Part shown: positions 16,917 through 26,559 of the stretch, piece by piece
Layout: the number at the start of each line of letters is the position of its first letter
How positions within the stretch are numbered: position 1 is the first letter of the stretch
Origin: Streptomyces sp. I6
Lineage (GTDB): Bacteria; Actinomycetota; Actinomycetes; Streptomycetales; Streptomycetaceae
Assembly (NCBI GenBank): GCA_003725745.1
Contig: RHDP01000001.1
Span: 3,363,001-3,427,000 of the forward strand
Length of the DNA stretch: 64,000 nt
Direction of reading: 5' to 3'
Program-made: the position numbers and the translations under genes
Notes under the pieces: model-generated
What the model was told of the DNA's origin: nothing
Databases searched by the model: none
What the model saw: only the letters and a program-made list of their open reading frames with translations

Positions 16917-19232
16917 GTGGCCGAGGCGGCACACTTCCAGGGGATGGCTACCTCTCCTGCCCGCCGGCGGTTGCGGCGCGCAGCCGCACTCCTCGCGGGA
17001 GCCCCACTGCTCGCGGGTCTGCTGTGGCTGCCGACGGCACCGCCCGCGGAGGCTGCGAGTGGTTCCGAGACCGTCGATGTGGCACTGAACGGCCTTTCTC
17101 CCAGCGCACCGGTGAAGGGCGACACGCTCACCGTCTCGGGCACCGTCACCAACAAGGGCAAGGAGGCCATCACGGACGCGGAGGTCGACCTGCGTGTCGG
17201 ACCCCGCCTGTCGGGCCGTCCGCACATCGACGAGGCGTCGAAGACCACCGGCTACGCCCCGGGCTCCGACGCCAAGGCGCTCGGCGGTCCCTACCGCGTC
17301 ACGATCGACCGGCTGGCCTCCGGGATCAGCGAGGACTTCACCCTGACCGTCCCGGTCAGCAAGCTGGATCTGGGCAAGGCAGGCGTCTACCAGCTCGGTG
17401 TGTCCCTCTCCGGCCGGACTGCCGGGGACACCCACGACCAGGTGCTCGGCATCGAGCGCACCTTCCTTCCCTGGCAGCCCGAGTCCGCGGGCAAGAAGAC
17501 CCAGCTCACCTTCCTCTGGCCACTGGTCTCCACCACTCATCTGTCGGCGGAGACCGGCTCCGACGAGCAGCAGACCCCGGTCTTCGAGAACGACGTACTC
17601 GCCGCGGAGCTCGCGGCCGGGGGCCGGCTGGAGCAGCTCGTGTCGCTCGGCAGCAGGCTCCCCATCACCTGGGTCATCGACCCGGATCTGCTCGCCACCG
17701 TCGATGCGATGACCAGGAGCTACGAGGTCAGGACGGAGACGGGTGACACGGTCCCGGGGCGTAACCAGGCCGTGGCAAAACGGTGGCTGAACTCCCTCGA
17801 GAAGGCGGTGCAGGACCGCCCGGTCGTCGCCCTTCCCTTCGCGGACCCGGACCTGGCGTCCCTCGCCCACCGGGGCAAGGACGTGTCGGGCTCGCTTCGC
17901 CATCTGCAGCCGGCCACGGCGGTTGCCGAAACGACGGTGGAGACCATCCTCCATGTGAAACCGTCGACGGACTTCGCCTGGCCTGTGGAAGGCGCCATCG
18001 ATCCCTCGATCGTCGATGTCGCGACCTCGGCCGGCGCCCACAACATCATCGCCCGCAGCGACAGTCTCAGGGAGACCGGGTCCGTCTCGTACACGCCTTC
18101 CGCCGCCCGTCCCATCGGCGGTGGCACCACGGCTGTGGTCGCGGACGCGCGGCTCTCCAAGGCCTTCTACGGGGACCTGAGCAAGGCCGGCGCCTCCACT
18201 CGCGCGGTCCAGCAGTTCCTGGCCCAGTCGCTGGCTCTCACTCAGCAGGCGCCGAACGCCCAGCGGAGCATCGTGGTCGCCCCCCAGCGGATGCCCACGG
18301 CAGGCCAGGCACAGAGCATGGCGAAGGCGCTGCAGGGGCTCGCCGGCCAGCGCTGGACGCAGCCGCTGGACCTGATCGGGGCCTCGGAGGCCACGCCCGA
18401 CCCGGATGCCACGACCCGGGTGCCGGCCGCGTCCCAGTACCCGAAGGACCTCAAGGCCCGCGAGCTGCCCGTCCAGACCTTCCAGGACATCAAGACCACG
18501 CAGGAGACCCTGGACAACTTCAAGGTCATCCTCACCTCCCCCGACCGGGTCGTGACGCCGTTCGGCAACGCGATCAACCGGGAGATGTCCACCTCCTGGC
18601 GCGGCAAAGCAGGTGTGGCCGCCCAGTACCGCAATGGTGTGCAGAGCTATCTGAAGGATCTCACCACCGAGGTACGGCTGATCCAGAAATCGGCCCTGAC
18701 CCTGTCCGGCCGCAGCGCCACCATCCCCGTGACCGTGCAGAACAAGCTGGTCCAGGGCGTCGACAACCTCGTCCTCCGGCTGAAGTCCTCCAATCCCACC
18801 CGGCTGAAACTCGATGACGGCAGCGTGGTCGCCGAGCAGCCCATCAAGATCGACGGCGGGCACAGCCAGTCGGTGAAATTCGCGGCGGACGCCAATGCCA
18901 ACGGCCCGGTGCAGGTGACGGCCCAGCTGTACACCGAGGACGGCAAGCTCTACGGCGGACCGATGACCTTCACGGTCAAGGCTTCCGAGATCACTCCGAC
19001 CGTGATGCTCGTCATCGCGGGCGGTGTGCTTCTGCTCGTCCTGGCAGGCGTCCGGATGTACACCCAGCGCAAGCGGGCGGCGGCCCGGGAGGCTGCCGCC
19101 GCGGGCAACGCGGGTGACGAGACCCACGAGCGTGCGGTGCCCGACGCCTCGGAGCAGCCGAGTGACCCGACACCGGACACCGCACCGGAAAGCGCCGACC
19201 CGTCGGGTGCGGGTGAGAAGGTGGACCGTTGA
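16917..19232 (+). CDS. Secreted, membrane-anchored DUF6049 family protein
   Basis: 771 residues. A signal peptide (LRRAAALLAGAPLLAGLLWLPTAPPAEAA) follows a short Arg-rich leader; the long extracytoplasmic part contains an Ig-like beta domain (DTLTVSGTVTNKGKEAITDAEVDL) and a central polysaccharide-deacetylase-like region (ITWVIDPDLLATVDAM); one membrane helix (VMLVIAGGVLLLVLAGVRMY) and a cytoplasmic charged tail end it. GTG 16917 was chosen because an AGGGA site precedes it. It stands directly upstream of murJ, as in other Streptomyces (SCO3895 position), and may assist wall assembly; function is not established. Confidence 0.85.
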   Translation: MAEAAHFQGMATSPARRRLRRAAALLAGAPLLAGLLWLPTAPPAEAASGSETVDVALNGLSPSAPVKGDTLTVSGTVTNKGKEAITDAEVDLRVGPRLSGRPHIDEASKTTGYAPGSDAKALGGPYRVTIDRLASGISEDFTLTVPVSKLDLGKAGVYQLGVSLSGRTAGDTHDQVLGIERTFLPWQPESAGKKTQLTFLWPLVSTTHLSAETGSDEQQTPVFENDVLAAELAAGGRLEQLVSLGSRLPITWVIDPDLLATVDAMTRSYEVRTETGDTVPGRNQAVAKRWLNSLEKAVQDRPVVALPFADPDLASLAHRGKDVSGSLRHLQPATAVAETTVETILHVKPSTDFAWPVEGAIDPSIVDVATSAGAHNIIARSDSLRETGSVSYTPSAARPIGGGTTAVVADARLSKAFYGDLSKAGASTRAVQQFLAQSLALTQQAPNAQRSIVVAPQRMPTAGQAQSMAKALQGLAGQRWTQPLDLIGASEATPDPDATTRVPAASQYPKDLKARELPVQTFQDIKTTQETLDNFKVILTSPDRVVTPFGNAINREMSTSWRGKAGVAAQYRNGVQSYLKDLTTEVRLIQKSALTLSGRSATIPVTVQNKLVQGVDNLVLRLKSSNPTRLKLDDGSVVAEQPIKIDGGHSQSVKFAADANANGPVQVTAQLYTEDGKLYGGPMTFTVKASEITPTVMLVIAGGVLLLVLAGVRMYTQRKRAAAREAAAAGNAGDETHERAVPDASEQPSDPTPDTAPESADPSGAGEKVDR

Positions 19233-19275
19233 GCGATGTCATGGCCGGCGGGCCGGACGATGAGGTGGGGTAATC

Positions 19276-21483
19276 ATGAACGCGCCGTACGACGGTGACC
19301 GCGGGCAGGGCGCGGACGGCACCGCGCCGCCCTCGGGCGCTCCGTACCCCTCGCACGGCCCTCAGCAGGCGGAGCAGCCCTCAGCGGCCCAGGTCCCGTC
19401 GCAGGCGGGCGAAGCGGCCGACGACCCGTACATCCAGGATGCGTACGACCACGATCCGTATCGTTCCCGGGACCTCTCGGCCCAGGACCCCGTGTCGGAG
19501 GCGCTCTACGACCGCGCCGCGCATCCACCACCGCCTCCCGGCAGCTTCCAGCAGCCGCAGCCGCTGTACCAGCAGCCCCCCGCTCAGCAGCACGCTCCGG
19601 ACCCCCGGATCTGGGCCCAGACCCCGCCGCCGGAACCGGACGGCCCGTCGCGCCGACTGCCCTACGGGGACGATGCCCGGACCGTGCAGTTCACCGGCGT
19701 CGACGACCTGGTGACCAGGGCCGGCGAGGACACACCGGAGCGTGACGCGTTCGCGCACCTCTACCGGGACCAGCAGTCCGGTGGGCGACCCGCGGCAGCG
19801 CCGGAACCGGAGCCGAAGCCGGCCCCTGCTCCCACGCCCGCCAAGGGGAGCGGCGGACGGGCCTCGGGGGTGCTGAAGTCCAGCGCCGTGATGGCCGCCG
19901 GAACCATGGTGTCCCGCCTCACCGGCTTCGTCCGCAGCCTGGTGATCACCGCCGCACTCGGCGCCGCGGTACTCGGTGACGCCTACACGATCGCCCTGAC
20001 CCTGCCGACGATGATCTACATCCTCACCGTGGGCGGCGGGCTGAACTCGGTGTTCGTCCCGCAGCTCGTCCGCGCGATGAAGAACGACGAGGACGGCGGC
20101 GAGGCGTACGCCAACCGGCTGCTGACCCTGGTCATGGTCGCCCTCGGTGCGATCGTCCTGATCGCCGTGTTCGCGGCCCCGCTGCTGATCAAGGCCCTGT
20201 CGCCTACGATCGCCGGCGAGCCGCCGGCGAACAGTGTCGCCGTCACCTTCGCCCGGTTCTGCCTGCCCACGATCTTCTTCATGGGTGTGCACGTGGTCAT
20301 GGGGCAGATCCTCAACGCCCGTGGCAGGTTCGGCGCGATGATGTGGACGCCCGTCCTCAACAACATCGTCATCATCTTCACCTTCGGACTGTTCATCTGG
20401 GTCTACGGCAGCTTCTCCGAGTCCCGGATGAGCGTCCAGACGATCCCGCCGGAGGGCGTACGGCTGCTTGCGGTCGGCACCCTGCTGGGCCTGGTCGTCC
20501 AGGCGCTCGCGATGATCCCGTACCTCCGCGAGACGGGTTTTCGCTTCCGCCCCCGCTTCGACTGGAAGGGCCAGGGCCTCGGGAAGACCTTCAGACTCGC
20601 CAAATGGACCGTGCTGTTCGTCCTCGCCAACCAGGCCGGCGTGCTCGTGGTCACCCAGCTCTCCACAGCCGCCGGTGCGGCCTCCGACAAGGACGGAGCG
20701 GGCTTCCTCGCGTACACCAACGCGCAGCTGATCTGGGCAATGCCCCAGGCGATCATCACGGTGTCGGTGATGGCCGCTCTGCTGCCGAGGATCTCCCGGG
20801 CCGCTCACGACGACGACGCCGGCGCGGTCCGCGACGACATCTCCCAGGGACTTCGCAACTCGGCGGTCGCCATCGTGCCCGTCGCCTTCTCCTTCCTGGC
20901 GCTGGGCGTCCCGATGTGCACCCTGCTGTACGCGTCCGCGGGCACCGAGGCCGCCCGGTCGATGGGCTTCATCCTGATGGCTTTCGGTCTCGGCCTGATC
21001 CCCTACTCGGTGCAGTACGTCGTCCTCCGCGGTTTCTACGCCTACGAGGACACCCGCACGCCCTTCTACAACACCGTCATCGTGGCCGCGGTCAATGCCG
21101 CCGCCTCAGCTGCCTGCTACCTCCTCCTTCCGGCCGAATGGGCCGTCGTCGGCATGGCCGGCTCCTACGGCCTCGCATACGCCGTCGGTGTCGGGGTCGC
21201 GTGGCGACGGCTGCGGAACAGACTGGGCGGGGACCTCGACGGCAGCAGCGTGGTGCGGACCTATGCGCGGCTGTGCCTGGCCTCCGTGCCGGCCGCCGCA
21301 GCGTCCGGTGCCATGGCCTACTTCGTGCTGAAGGCCCTGGGCGAGGGCGCGCTCGGATCGCTCGTCGCGCTCGTCGCGGGCGGTGCGATGCTCCTCGGAG
21401 TCTTCTTCGTGGCGGCAAGGAGAATGAGGATCCAGGAACTCAACAGCCTGGTCGGGATGGTGCGCGGCCGACTCGGCCGATAG
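19276..21483 (+). CDS. murJ: Lipid II flippase MurJ (MviN)
   Basis: 735 residues. About 190 N-terminal residues are Pro/Gln/Asp-rich and probably disordered in the cytoplasm. The MOP-superfamily core follows with about 14 membrane helices, starting SSAVMAAGTMVSRLTGFVRSLV, the conserved Arg-containing first helix of MurJ. It flips lipid II to the outer face. It lies 43 bases after the DUF6049 gene; the pseudokinase gene follows 120 bases downstream. In mycobacteria the flippase and the pseudokinase are fused in one protein; here they are separate genes. Confidence 0.93.
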   Translation: MNAPYDGDRGQGADGTAPPSGAPYPSHGPQQAEQPSAAQVPSQAGEAADDPYIQDAYDHDPYRSRDLSAQDPVSEALYDRAAHPPPPPGSFQQPQPLYQQPPAQQHAPDPRIWAQTPPPEPDGPSRRLPYGDDARTVQFTGVDDLVTRAGEDTPERDAFAHLYRDQQSGGRPAAAPEPEPKPAPAPTPAKGSGGRASGVLKSSAVMAAGTMVSRLTGFVRSLVITAALGAAVLGDAYTIALTLPTMIYILTVGGGLNSVFVPQLVRAMKNDEDGGEAYANRLLTLVMVALGAIVLIAVFAAPLLIKALSPTIAGEPPANSVAVTFARFCLPTIFFMGVHVVMGQILNARGRFGAMMWTPVLNNIVIIFTFGLFIWVYGSFSESRMSVQTIPPEGVRLLAVGTLLGLVVQALAMIPYLRETGFRFRPRFDWKGQGLGKTFRLAKWTVLFVLANQAGVLVVTQLSTAAGAASDKDGAGFLAYTNAQLIWAMPQAIITVSVMAALLPRISRAAHDDDAGAVRDDISQGLRNSAVAIVPVAFSFLALGVPMCTLLYASAGTEAARSMGFILMAFGLGLIPYSVQYVVLRGFYAYEDTRTPFYNTVIVAAVNAAASAACYLLLPAEWAVVGMAGSYGLAYAVGVGVAWRRLRNRLGGDLDGSSVVRTYARLCLASVPAAAASGAMAYFVLKALGEGALGSLVALVAGGAMLLGVFFVAARRMRIQELNSLVGMVRGRLGR

Positions 21484-21603
21484 CGACCGCGGGCCGAGCA
21501 CAACCATCGTCCGCCACCGCGTGTCGTGCATAGCAGCGAACTGTGGGCACAATTGGCATGGCTGTTGGATAGGGCTCAACGGATGGGGAGGCAGGGAACG
21601 ACG

Positions 21604-23327
21604 GTGGCGGAACGTAGCACGGCTGCCGTCGACGTGGCCGACAACAGCGGTGACGACCCGCTGGCCGCCCAGGCGGACAAGGCCGCGACCGACGGGGAGG
21701 CGCACGCCGACGAGGCGGCGGAGCAGGACGCTCACAACAGGGGCGGCGAGCGGAAGAACCGTGAGCGGCCCGCCGGCACCACGCCCGAACTGCACAGCGG
21801 CCACACGCTGGCCAGACGCTACCGGCTCGAGGAATGCGTCACCCGTCTGGACGGATTCAGCAGTTGGCGTGCAGTCGACGAGAAGCTGCGCCGCGCCGTC
21901 GGGGTTCACATCCTGCCCGCCGACCATCCCCGGACGCGATCCGTGCTGGCCGCGGCCCGGTCCGCGGCCCTGCTCGGCGACCCACGTTTCGTGCAGGTGC
22001 TGGACGCCGTCGAGGAGGACGACCTCGTATACGTCGTCCACGAGTGGCTGCCCGACGCCACCGAGCTCACGGCGCTGCTCGCCGAAGGGCCGCTGGAGGC
22101 CCATGACGCCTACCAACTGGTCAGCCAGCTCTCCCAGGCCATGGCCGCGGCCCATCGGGAGGGCCTCGCTCATCTGAGGCTCACTCCCGGGCCGTACTCC
22201 GCAGCTCCACGGGGCAGTACCGGATCCGCGGCCTCGCCGTGAACGCCGCCCTGCGGGGCATCAGTGCCGACCGCCCGCAGCGCACGGACACGGAGGCCAT
22301 CGGCGCTCTGCTGTACGCGGCGCTGACGCAGCGCTGGCCCTACGAGAGCGATGCCTACGGTCTCTCGGGGCTTCCCAAAGGCGTCGGACTGATCGCCCCC
22401 GACCAGGTGCGCGCCGGCGTCCACCGCGGCCTGTCCGAGCTCGCCATGCGAGCGCTGGTCAATGACGGGGCCACTGCGTCGCGCCAGGAGCTTCCCCTCA
22501 CCACCCCGGACGAACTCGCCAAGGCGGTCGCGGCCATGCCCCGCATCCGGCCTCCGGAGCCCGTCTTCACCACTCCTCCGGAATACCAGCGCACCACCTA
22601 CCAGCAGGGCACCTACGGCCGGGCGCAGGCCCACCCCGGCAGCATGGCCCCCCCGGTGACGATGCCGCCGGCGCCCCTGGAAAGCCGCACCGGCAAGCTC
22701 CTGAAGTGGACGGTGTCCGCCCTGCTCATCGCCGCTCTGGGACTCGGCAGCTGGCAGATCGCCGACAAGCTGCTGGACCGTGGCCGGACGACCGACGAAC
22801 CCGGAAACAGCCGGACCACGGACGAGAAGCAGGACGACAAGCGGAAGACGCCGGTACCGCTGGCCATTCAGAGCGCCAAGGAGTTCGCGCCGGACGGCAC
22901 CGCTCAGAACGCGGAGGACGCCGGCAACACCCATGACGGTGACACCGGCTCCTTCTGGCGCACCAGCAGCTACCGAGACGGGCCCGACCTGCATCCGCAA
23001 GTCAAGAAGGGCGTGGGAATCGTCTACGACCTCGGCGCGGAGCAGGAGGTCTCATCGGCGGCCATAGCACTCCGCTACGGAGGCGACTACACCAAGATCG
23101 CACTGTATGCGACGGACTCCCTGTCGCCGTCCGGTTCGGTCGACTCCATGAAGAAGATCGCGAACGGTCAGACCAGTGCCACCTCGCTGAAGCTCACGGC
23201 CACGGCACCGGTCAAGAGTCGCTATGTGCTGCTGTGGATGACCGCGATGCCCTACGTGTCGCACGACACCACCTTCAGCAACGCCGGCTACAAGCAGGCG
23301 ATCACGGATGTGAAGTTCACCGGCTGA
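21604..23327 (+). CDS. Membrane pseudokinase with discoidin-like extracellular domain (MurJ partner), frame broken once
   Basis: Reconstructed 574 residues. A kinase-fold domain (about 60-300) lacks all catalytic signatures: the ATP lysine position reads AVGVHIL, the HRD loop reads HLRLTPG, and DFG reads RGLAV. One membrane helix (LLKWTVSALLIAALGLGSWQIA) follows, then a C-terminal beta domain resembling F5/8 type C folds (GVGIVYDLGAEQEVSSAAIALRYGG). This matches the pseudokinase and sugar-binding parts of mycobacterial MviN. The frame breaks at a GGG run (22189-22191); adding one G restores LTPGAVLRSSTGQYRIRG. GTG 21604 is preferred because GGGGAGG precedes it. Confidence 0.82.
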
Positions 23328-23359
23328 CACCAGCGCCACGACGGGGAGGGGGCTCACGG

Positions 23360-24064
23360 TTGGACAACGCCGCGCTCGGCGAAGCGAGCGACCAGGAACT
23401 CCTGGCCCGCCACGTCGCCGGGGATCCGGACGCCTTCGGTGAGCTCGTGCGGCGCCACCGCGACCGGCTCTGGGCGGTGGCCTTGCGCATGCTGGGGGAC
23501 CGGGAGGAGGCTGCGGACGCGGTGCAGGACGCCCTCGTCTCCGCTTTCCGTGCCGCCCACACGTTCCGGGGACAGTCCGCCGTGACGACCTGGCTCCACC
23601 GCATCACCGTCAATGCCTGTCTTGACCGAGCCCGCAAGGCCGCGTCCCGCAGGACTTCACCGGTGGACGACGCCGAACGGCTGGAGCAGCTCCTCGAGCC
23701 CCATGAGTCCGCCGAGGCTCCCGCGGAGCGCCAGGACCTCCACCGCGAGCTCGTGGCCGCGCTCGCCACGCTACCGGTCGACCAGAGGGCCGCCCTGGTG
23801 CTCGTTGACATGCAGGGCTACCCGGTCGCGGAAGCGGCTCGTGTGCTGGATGTCCCGACGGGAACCGTGAAGAGCAGGTGCGCTCGCGGCCGCGCCCGTC
23901 TGGTTCCCCTGCTGAAGCATCTCCGCCGTGATGCGAGGGATAACAGTGACCCCGCAGGGGGAAGGAACCGGACGCCTGGGGCATCCGTCCCACCGGCGAC
24001 CGGAGAAAGCGATCCAGGGCCTCATGGTCCTGCGGCTGTGAAGGGCGGAGGTGGACGCTCGTGA
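23360..24064 (+). CDS. sigM: ECF RNA polymerase sigma factor, SigM type
   Basis: 234 residues. Region 2 (DAFGELVRRHRDRLWAVALRMLGDREEAADAVQDALVSAFR) and region 4 (LATLPVDQRAALVLVDMQGYPVAEAARVLDVPTGTVKSRCARGRARL) are complete. TTG 23360 is supported by the GGGGAGGGGG ribosome-binding site at 23343-23352. Its stop overlaps the start of the anti-sigma gene. Placement between murJ/pseudokinase and trxBA equals that of mycobacterial sigM, which supports the name; the promoters it recognises cannot be read here. Confidence 0.88.
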   Translation: MDNAALGEASDQELLARHVAGDPDAFGELVRRHRDRLWAVALRMLGDREEAADAVQDALVSAFRAAHTFRGQSAVTTWLHRITVNACLDRARKAASRRTSPVDDAERLEQLLEPHESAEAPAERQDLHRELVAALATLPVDQRAALVLVDMQGYPVAEAARVLDVPTGTVKSRCARGRARLVPLLKHLRRDARDNSDPAGGRNRTPGASVPPATGESDPGPHGPAAVKGGGGRS

Positions 24065-24975
24065 CCTCCACGACCGGCACGGCTCAGCACCCGGATGTGT
24101 CCGAGATCGCCGACCTCGCCGAAGGTCTTCTCCCACCGATCCGCCAGGCGGCCGTGAGGAGGCATCTCGAGGGCTGCGAGCTGTGCTCCGACGTCCGTGC
24201 CTCACTGGAGGAGATTCGGGGTCTGCTCGGCACCCTGCCCGGCCCCCAGCGCATGCCTGCCGACGTCATCGGCCGTATCGACGCCGCTCTGGCTGCCGAG
24301 GCGCTGCTCAATGCCACCGCACCCGACAGCGCACCGGCCGATGTTTCACGTGAAACAACACCCGTCCCTCGCCGGCCGGAGCTCTCTCCCGCCGGCCGCC
24401 CCGCAGGGCAGGCCCCCGCGAGCACCGGACCGGGTCGCCGCCAGGGCCGTCGTCGGCGACGCGTCACCTTCGTGACAGCCGCTTTCGGCGCTGCCGCCGC
24501 AGGCGTCACCGCGTTGCTCCTTCAGACCTCTGCGGGCACCAGCGGCGGCACCTCCGAGACCAAGACAGACACCGCCGCGAGCGCAGCATCAGACGGCCAT
24601 GAGATCACGGCGGCCACGCTCCAGGCTCGGGTGATCTCGCTTCTGGCCTCCGAGAAGGCACCGAAGGACTCCGGGAGCTGGACCGCGACCGGCCCCCGAG
24701 TGGAGAAGGACACCAGCGTCGGCGCGGAGGTTGCCCCCCTGCGTTCGCCGTCCGTGCCGGTTCCCGCCTGCATCCAGAAGGGCACGGGGCGCACCGAGGC
24801 GGTAATCGCCGTCGACCAGGGCACGTTCGAGGGCACCCCGGCCTATCTGGTGGTGCTGCCGCACCCCGAGGACACTTCCCGGGTACAGGCTTACGTCGTC
24901 GCAGCGGCATGCGTGGAGACGGCACCCGAGGGCAAGGGGGAGCTGCTCCTCACCCACGCCTACCCTCGCCCCTGA
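24061..24975 (+). CDS. Anti-sigma factor of SigM (zinc-finger type)
   Basis: 304 residues. The N-terminal anti-sigma domain carries the HLEGCELC motif (Hx3Cx2C, near residues 38-45). A disordered linker, an Arg-rich stop and one membrane helix (VTFVTAAFGAAAAGVTALLL) lead to an outer domain of unknown fold. It presumably holds SigM inactive until an envelope or redox signal. GTG 24061 overlaps the sigM stop, so the two are translationally coupled. A perfect parS site inside the linker encodes DVSRET. Confidence 0.85.
   Translation: MTSTTGTAQHPDVSEIADLAEGLLPPIRQAAVRRHLEGCELCSDVRASLEEIRGLLGTLPGPQRMPADVIGRIDAALAAEALLNATAPDSAPADVSRETTPVPRRPELSPAGRPAGQAPASTGPGRRQGRRRRRVTFVTAAFGAAAAGVTALLLQTSAGTSGGTSETKTDTAASAASDGHEITAATLQARVISLLASEKAPKDSGSWTATGPRVEKDTSVGAEVAPLRSPSVPVPACIQKGTGRTEAVIAVDQGTFEGTPAYLVVLPHPEDTSRVQAYVVAAACVETAPEGKGELLLTHAYPRP
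24343..24356. promoter_or_regulatory. parS site 4 (inside the anti-sigma gene)
   Basis: Perfect GTTTCACGTGAAAC within coding sequence, in a disordered linker where its amino acids are probably tolerated. Confidence 0.9.
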
Positions 24976-25005
24976 GAACAGCCTCCGTGCCGCTCCGCGA
25001 TCGCG

Positions 25006-25031
25006 GGAATGCATGCCCCGTAGGATCCGTT
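25006..25031 (+). promoter_or_regulatory. SigR-type promoter of trxBA
   Basis: GGAAT (25006-25010), an 18-base spacer and GTT (25029-25031) match the SigR consensus GGAAT-N18-GTT exactly, 69 bases upstream of trxB. In S. coelicolor SigR drives trxBA in response to thiol oxidation. Confidence 0.75.
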
Positions 25032-25099
25032 GGGTGGGGTGAGAGTCGTTGACCGGCCCCTGGGGCAGTAGGCAGTCTGCAGAGACGAGGAAGAAACCC

Positions 25100-26062
25100 G
25101 TGAGCGACGTCCGTAACGTGATCATCATCGGCTCCGGGCCGGCCGGCTACACGGCCGCGCTGTACACCGCGCGCGCTTCACTGAACCCGCTGGTGTTCGA
25201 GGGCGCCGTCACCGCTGGTGGTGCCCTGATGAACACCACCGACGTGGAGAACTTCCCCGGCTTCCGTGACGGGATCATGGGCCCGGACCTGATGGACAGC
25301 ATGCGAGCGCAGGCGGAGCGATTCGGCGCCGAACTCGTCCCGGACGACGTCATCGCCGTCAATCTGACCGACGAGATCAAGACGGTCACGGACACGGCCG
25401 GTACGGTGCACAGCGCCAAGGCAGTCATCGTCGCCACCGGCTCCCAGCACCGGAAGCTCGGTCTGCCGAACGAGGACGCACTCTCGGGACGCGGTGTCTC
25501 GTGGTGCGCCACCTGTGACGGCTTCTTCTTCAAGGACCAGGACATCGCGGTCGTCGGCGGCGGTGACACCGCGATGGAGGAAGCCACCTTCCTCTCGCGC
25601 TTCGCCAGGTCCGTCACCGTCGTCCACCGCCGCGACAGCCTCCGTGCCTCCAAGGCGATGCAGGAGCGCGCCTTCGCCGACCCTAAGATCACGTTCTCCT
25701 GGGACAGCGAAGTCGCCGAGATCCACGGTGACCAGAAGCTCACGGGCCTGACCCTCCGCAACACCAAGACCTGCGAGAGCAGCGAGCTGCCCGTCACCGG
25801 ACTGTTCATCGCCGTGGGCCACGACCCGCGCACGGAGCTTTTCAAGGGTCAGCTGGAGCTGGACGAGGAGGGCTACCTGAAGGTGGACGCTCCGTCGACG
25901 CGCACGAGTCTCACCGGCGTCTTCGGTGCCGGTGACGTGGTCGACCACACCTACCGGCAGGCCATCACCGCTGCCGGCACCGGGTGCTCCGCCGCCCTGG
26001 ACGCCGAACGCTTCCTCGCCGCCCTCGCGGACGAGGAGAAGACCGCGGCAGCGTCCGTCTGA
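25100..26062 (+). CDS. trxB: Thioredoxin reductase
   Basis: 320 residues. FAD-binding [15 protein letters not shown] at the N-terminus, redox-active WCATCDG (C136 and C139), NADPH-binding [12 protein letters not shown], and the C-terminal [23 protein letters not shown]. It reduces thioredoxin with NADPH. GTG 25100 gives the family length; longer in-frame starts add a non-conserved segment. trxA follows 46 bases downstream. A SigR-type promoter is seen upstream. Confidence 0.96.
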   Translation: MSDVRNVIIIGSGPAGYTAALYTARASLNPLVFEGAVTAGGALMNTTDVENFPGFRDGIMGPDLMDSMRAQAERFGAELVPDDVIAVNLTDEIKTVTDTAGTVHSAKAVIVATGSQHRKLGLPNEDALSGRGVSWCATCDGFFFKDQDIAVVGGGDTAMEEATFLSRFARSVTVVHRRDSLRASKAMQERAFADPKITFSWDSEVAEIHGDQKLTGLTLRNTKTCESSELPVTGLFIAVGHDPRTELFKGQLELDEEGYLKVDAPSTRTSLTGVFGAGDVVDHTYRQAITAAGTGCSAALDAERFLAALADEEKTAAASV

Positions 26063-26108
26063 CCCCTCTCGACCCACACCCCAACCCGCGTACGTTAAGG
26101 AGTCCACC

Positions 26109-26450
26109 GTGGCCCTCAAGACCGTGACCGATGCGACCTTCGAAGAGGAAGTCCTCAAGAGCGACAAGCCTGTGCTGGTCGACTTCTGGGCCGAATGGTG
26201 CGGGCCGTGCCGCCAGATCGCCCCTTCGCTCGAGGCCATCGCTGCCGAGCACGGCGAGAAGCTCGAGGTCGTCAAGCTCAACATTGACGAGAACCCGGCC
26301 ACGGCCGCGAAGTACGGCGTCATGTCCATCCCGACACTGAACGTCTACCAGAACGGCGAGGTCGCCCAGACCATCGTCGGTGCCAAGCCGAAGGCCATGC
26401 TGGTCCGGGAGCTCGACTCCTTCATCGGCGACGAGGTGGCCAAGCCCTGA
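26109..26450 (+). CDS. trxA: Thioredoxin
   Basis: 113 residues with the WCGPC active site (C31 and C34), the upstream VLVDFWAEW strand and the cis-proline loop MSIPTLNVY. AAGGAG at about 26098-26103 marks GTG 26109. It is the electron donor partner of TrxB in the same operon. A parS site and a terminator follow. Confidence 0.96.
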   Translation: MALKTVTDATFEEEVLKSDKPVLVDFWAEWCGPCRQIAPSLEAIAAEHGEKLEVVKLNIDENPATAAKYGVMSIPTLNVYQNGEVAQTIVGAKPKAMLVRELDSFIGDEVAKP

Positions 26451-26458
26451 CGCCCCTG

Positions 26459-26472
26459 GTTTCACGTGAAAC
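26459..26472. promoter_or_regulatory. parS site 5
   Basis: Perfect GTTTCACGTGAAAC, nine bases after the trxA stop and just before its terminator. Confidence 0.9.
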
Positions 26473-26474
26473 AC

Positions 26475-26506
26475 GAATGGGCCGGCCCTCGCGGGTTGGC
26501 CCATTC
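26475..26506 (+). terminator. Terminator of trxBA
   Basis: GAATGGGCC (26475-26483) pairs with GGCCCATTC (26498-26506). Confidence 0.75.
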
Positions 26507-26559
26507 GGTGTCTCTGCCCCGTCCTGTCGGCGAGCCCTTCCGTCGGCTGAAGGACGCGT

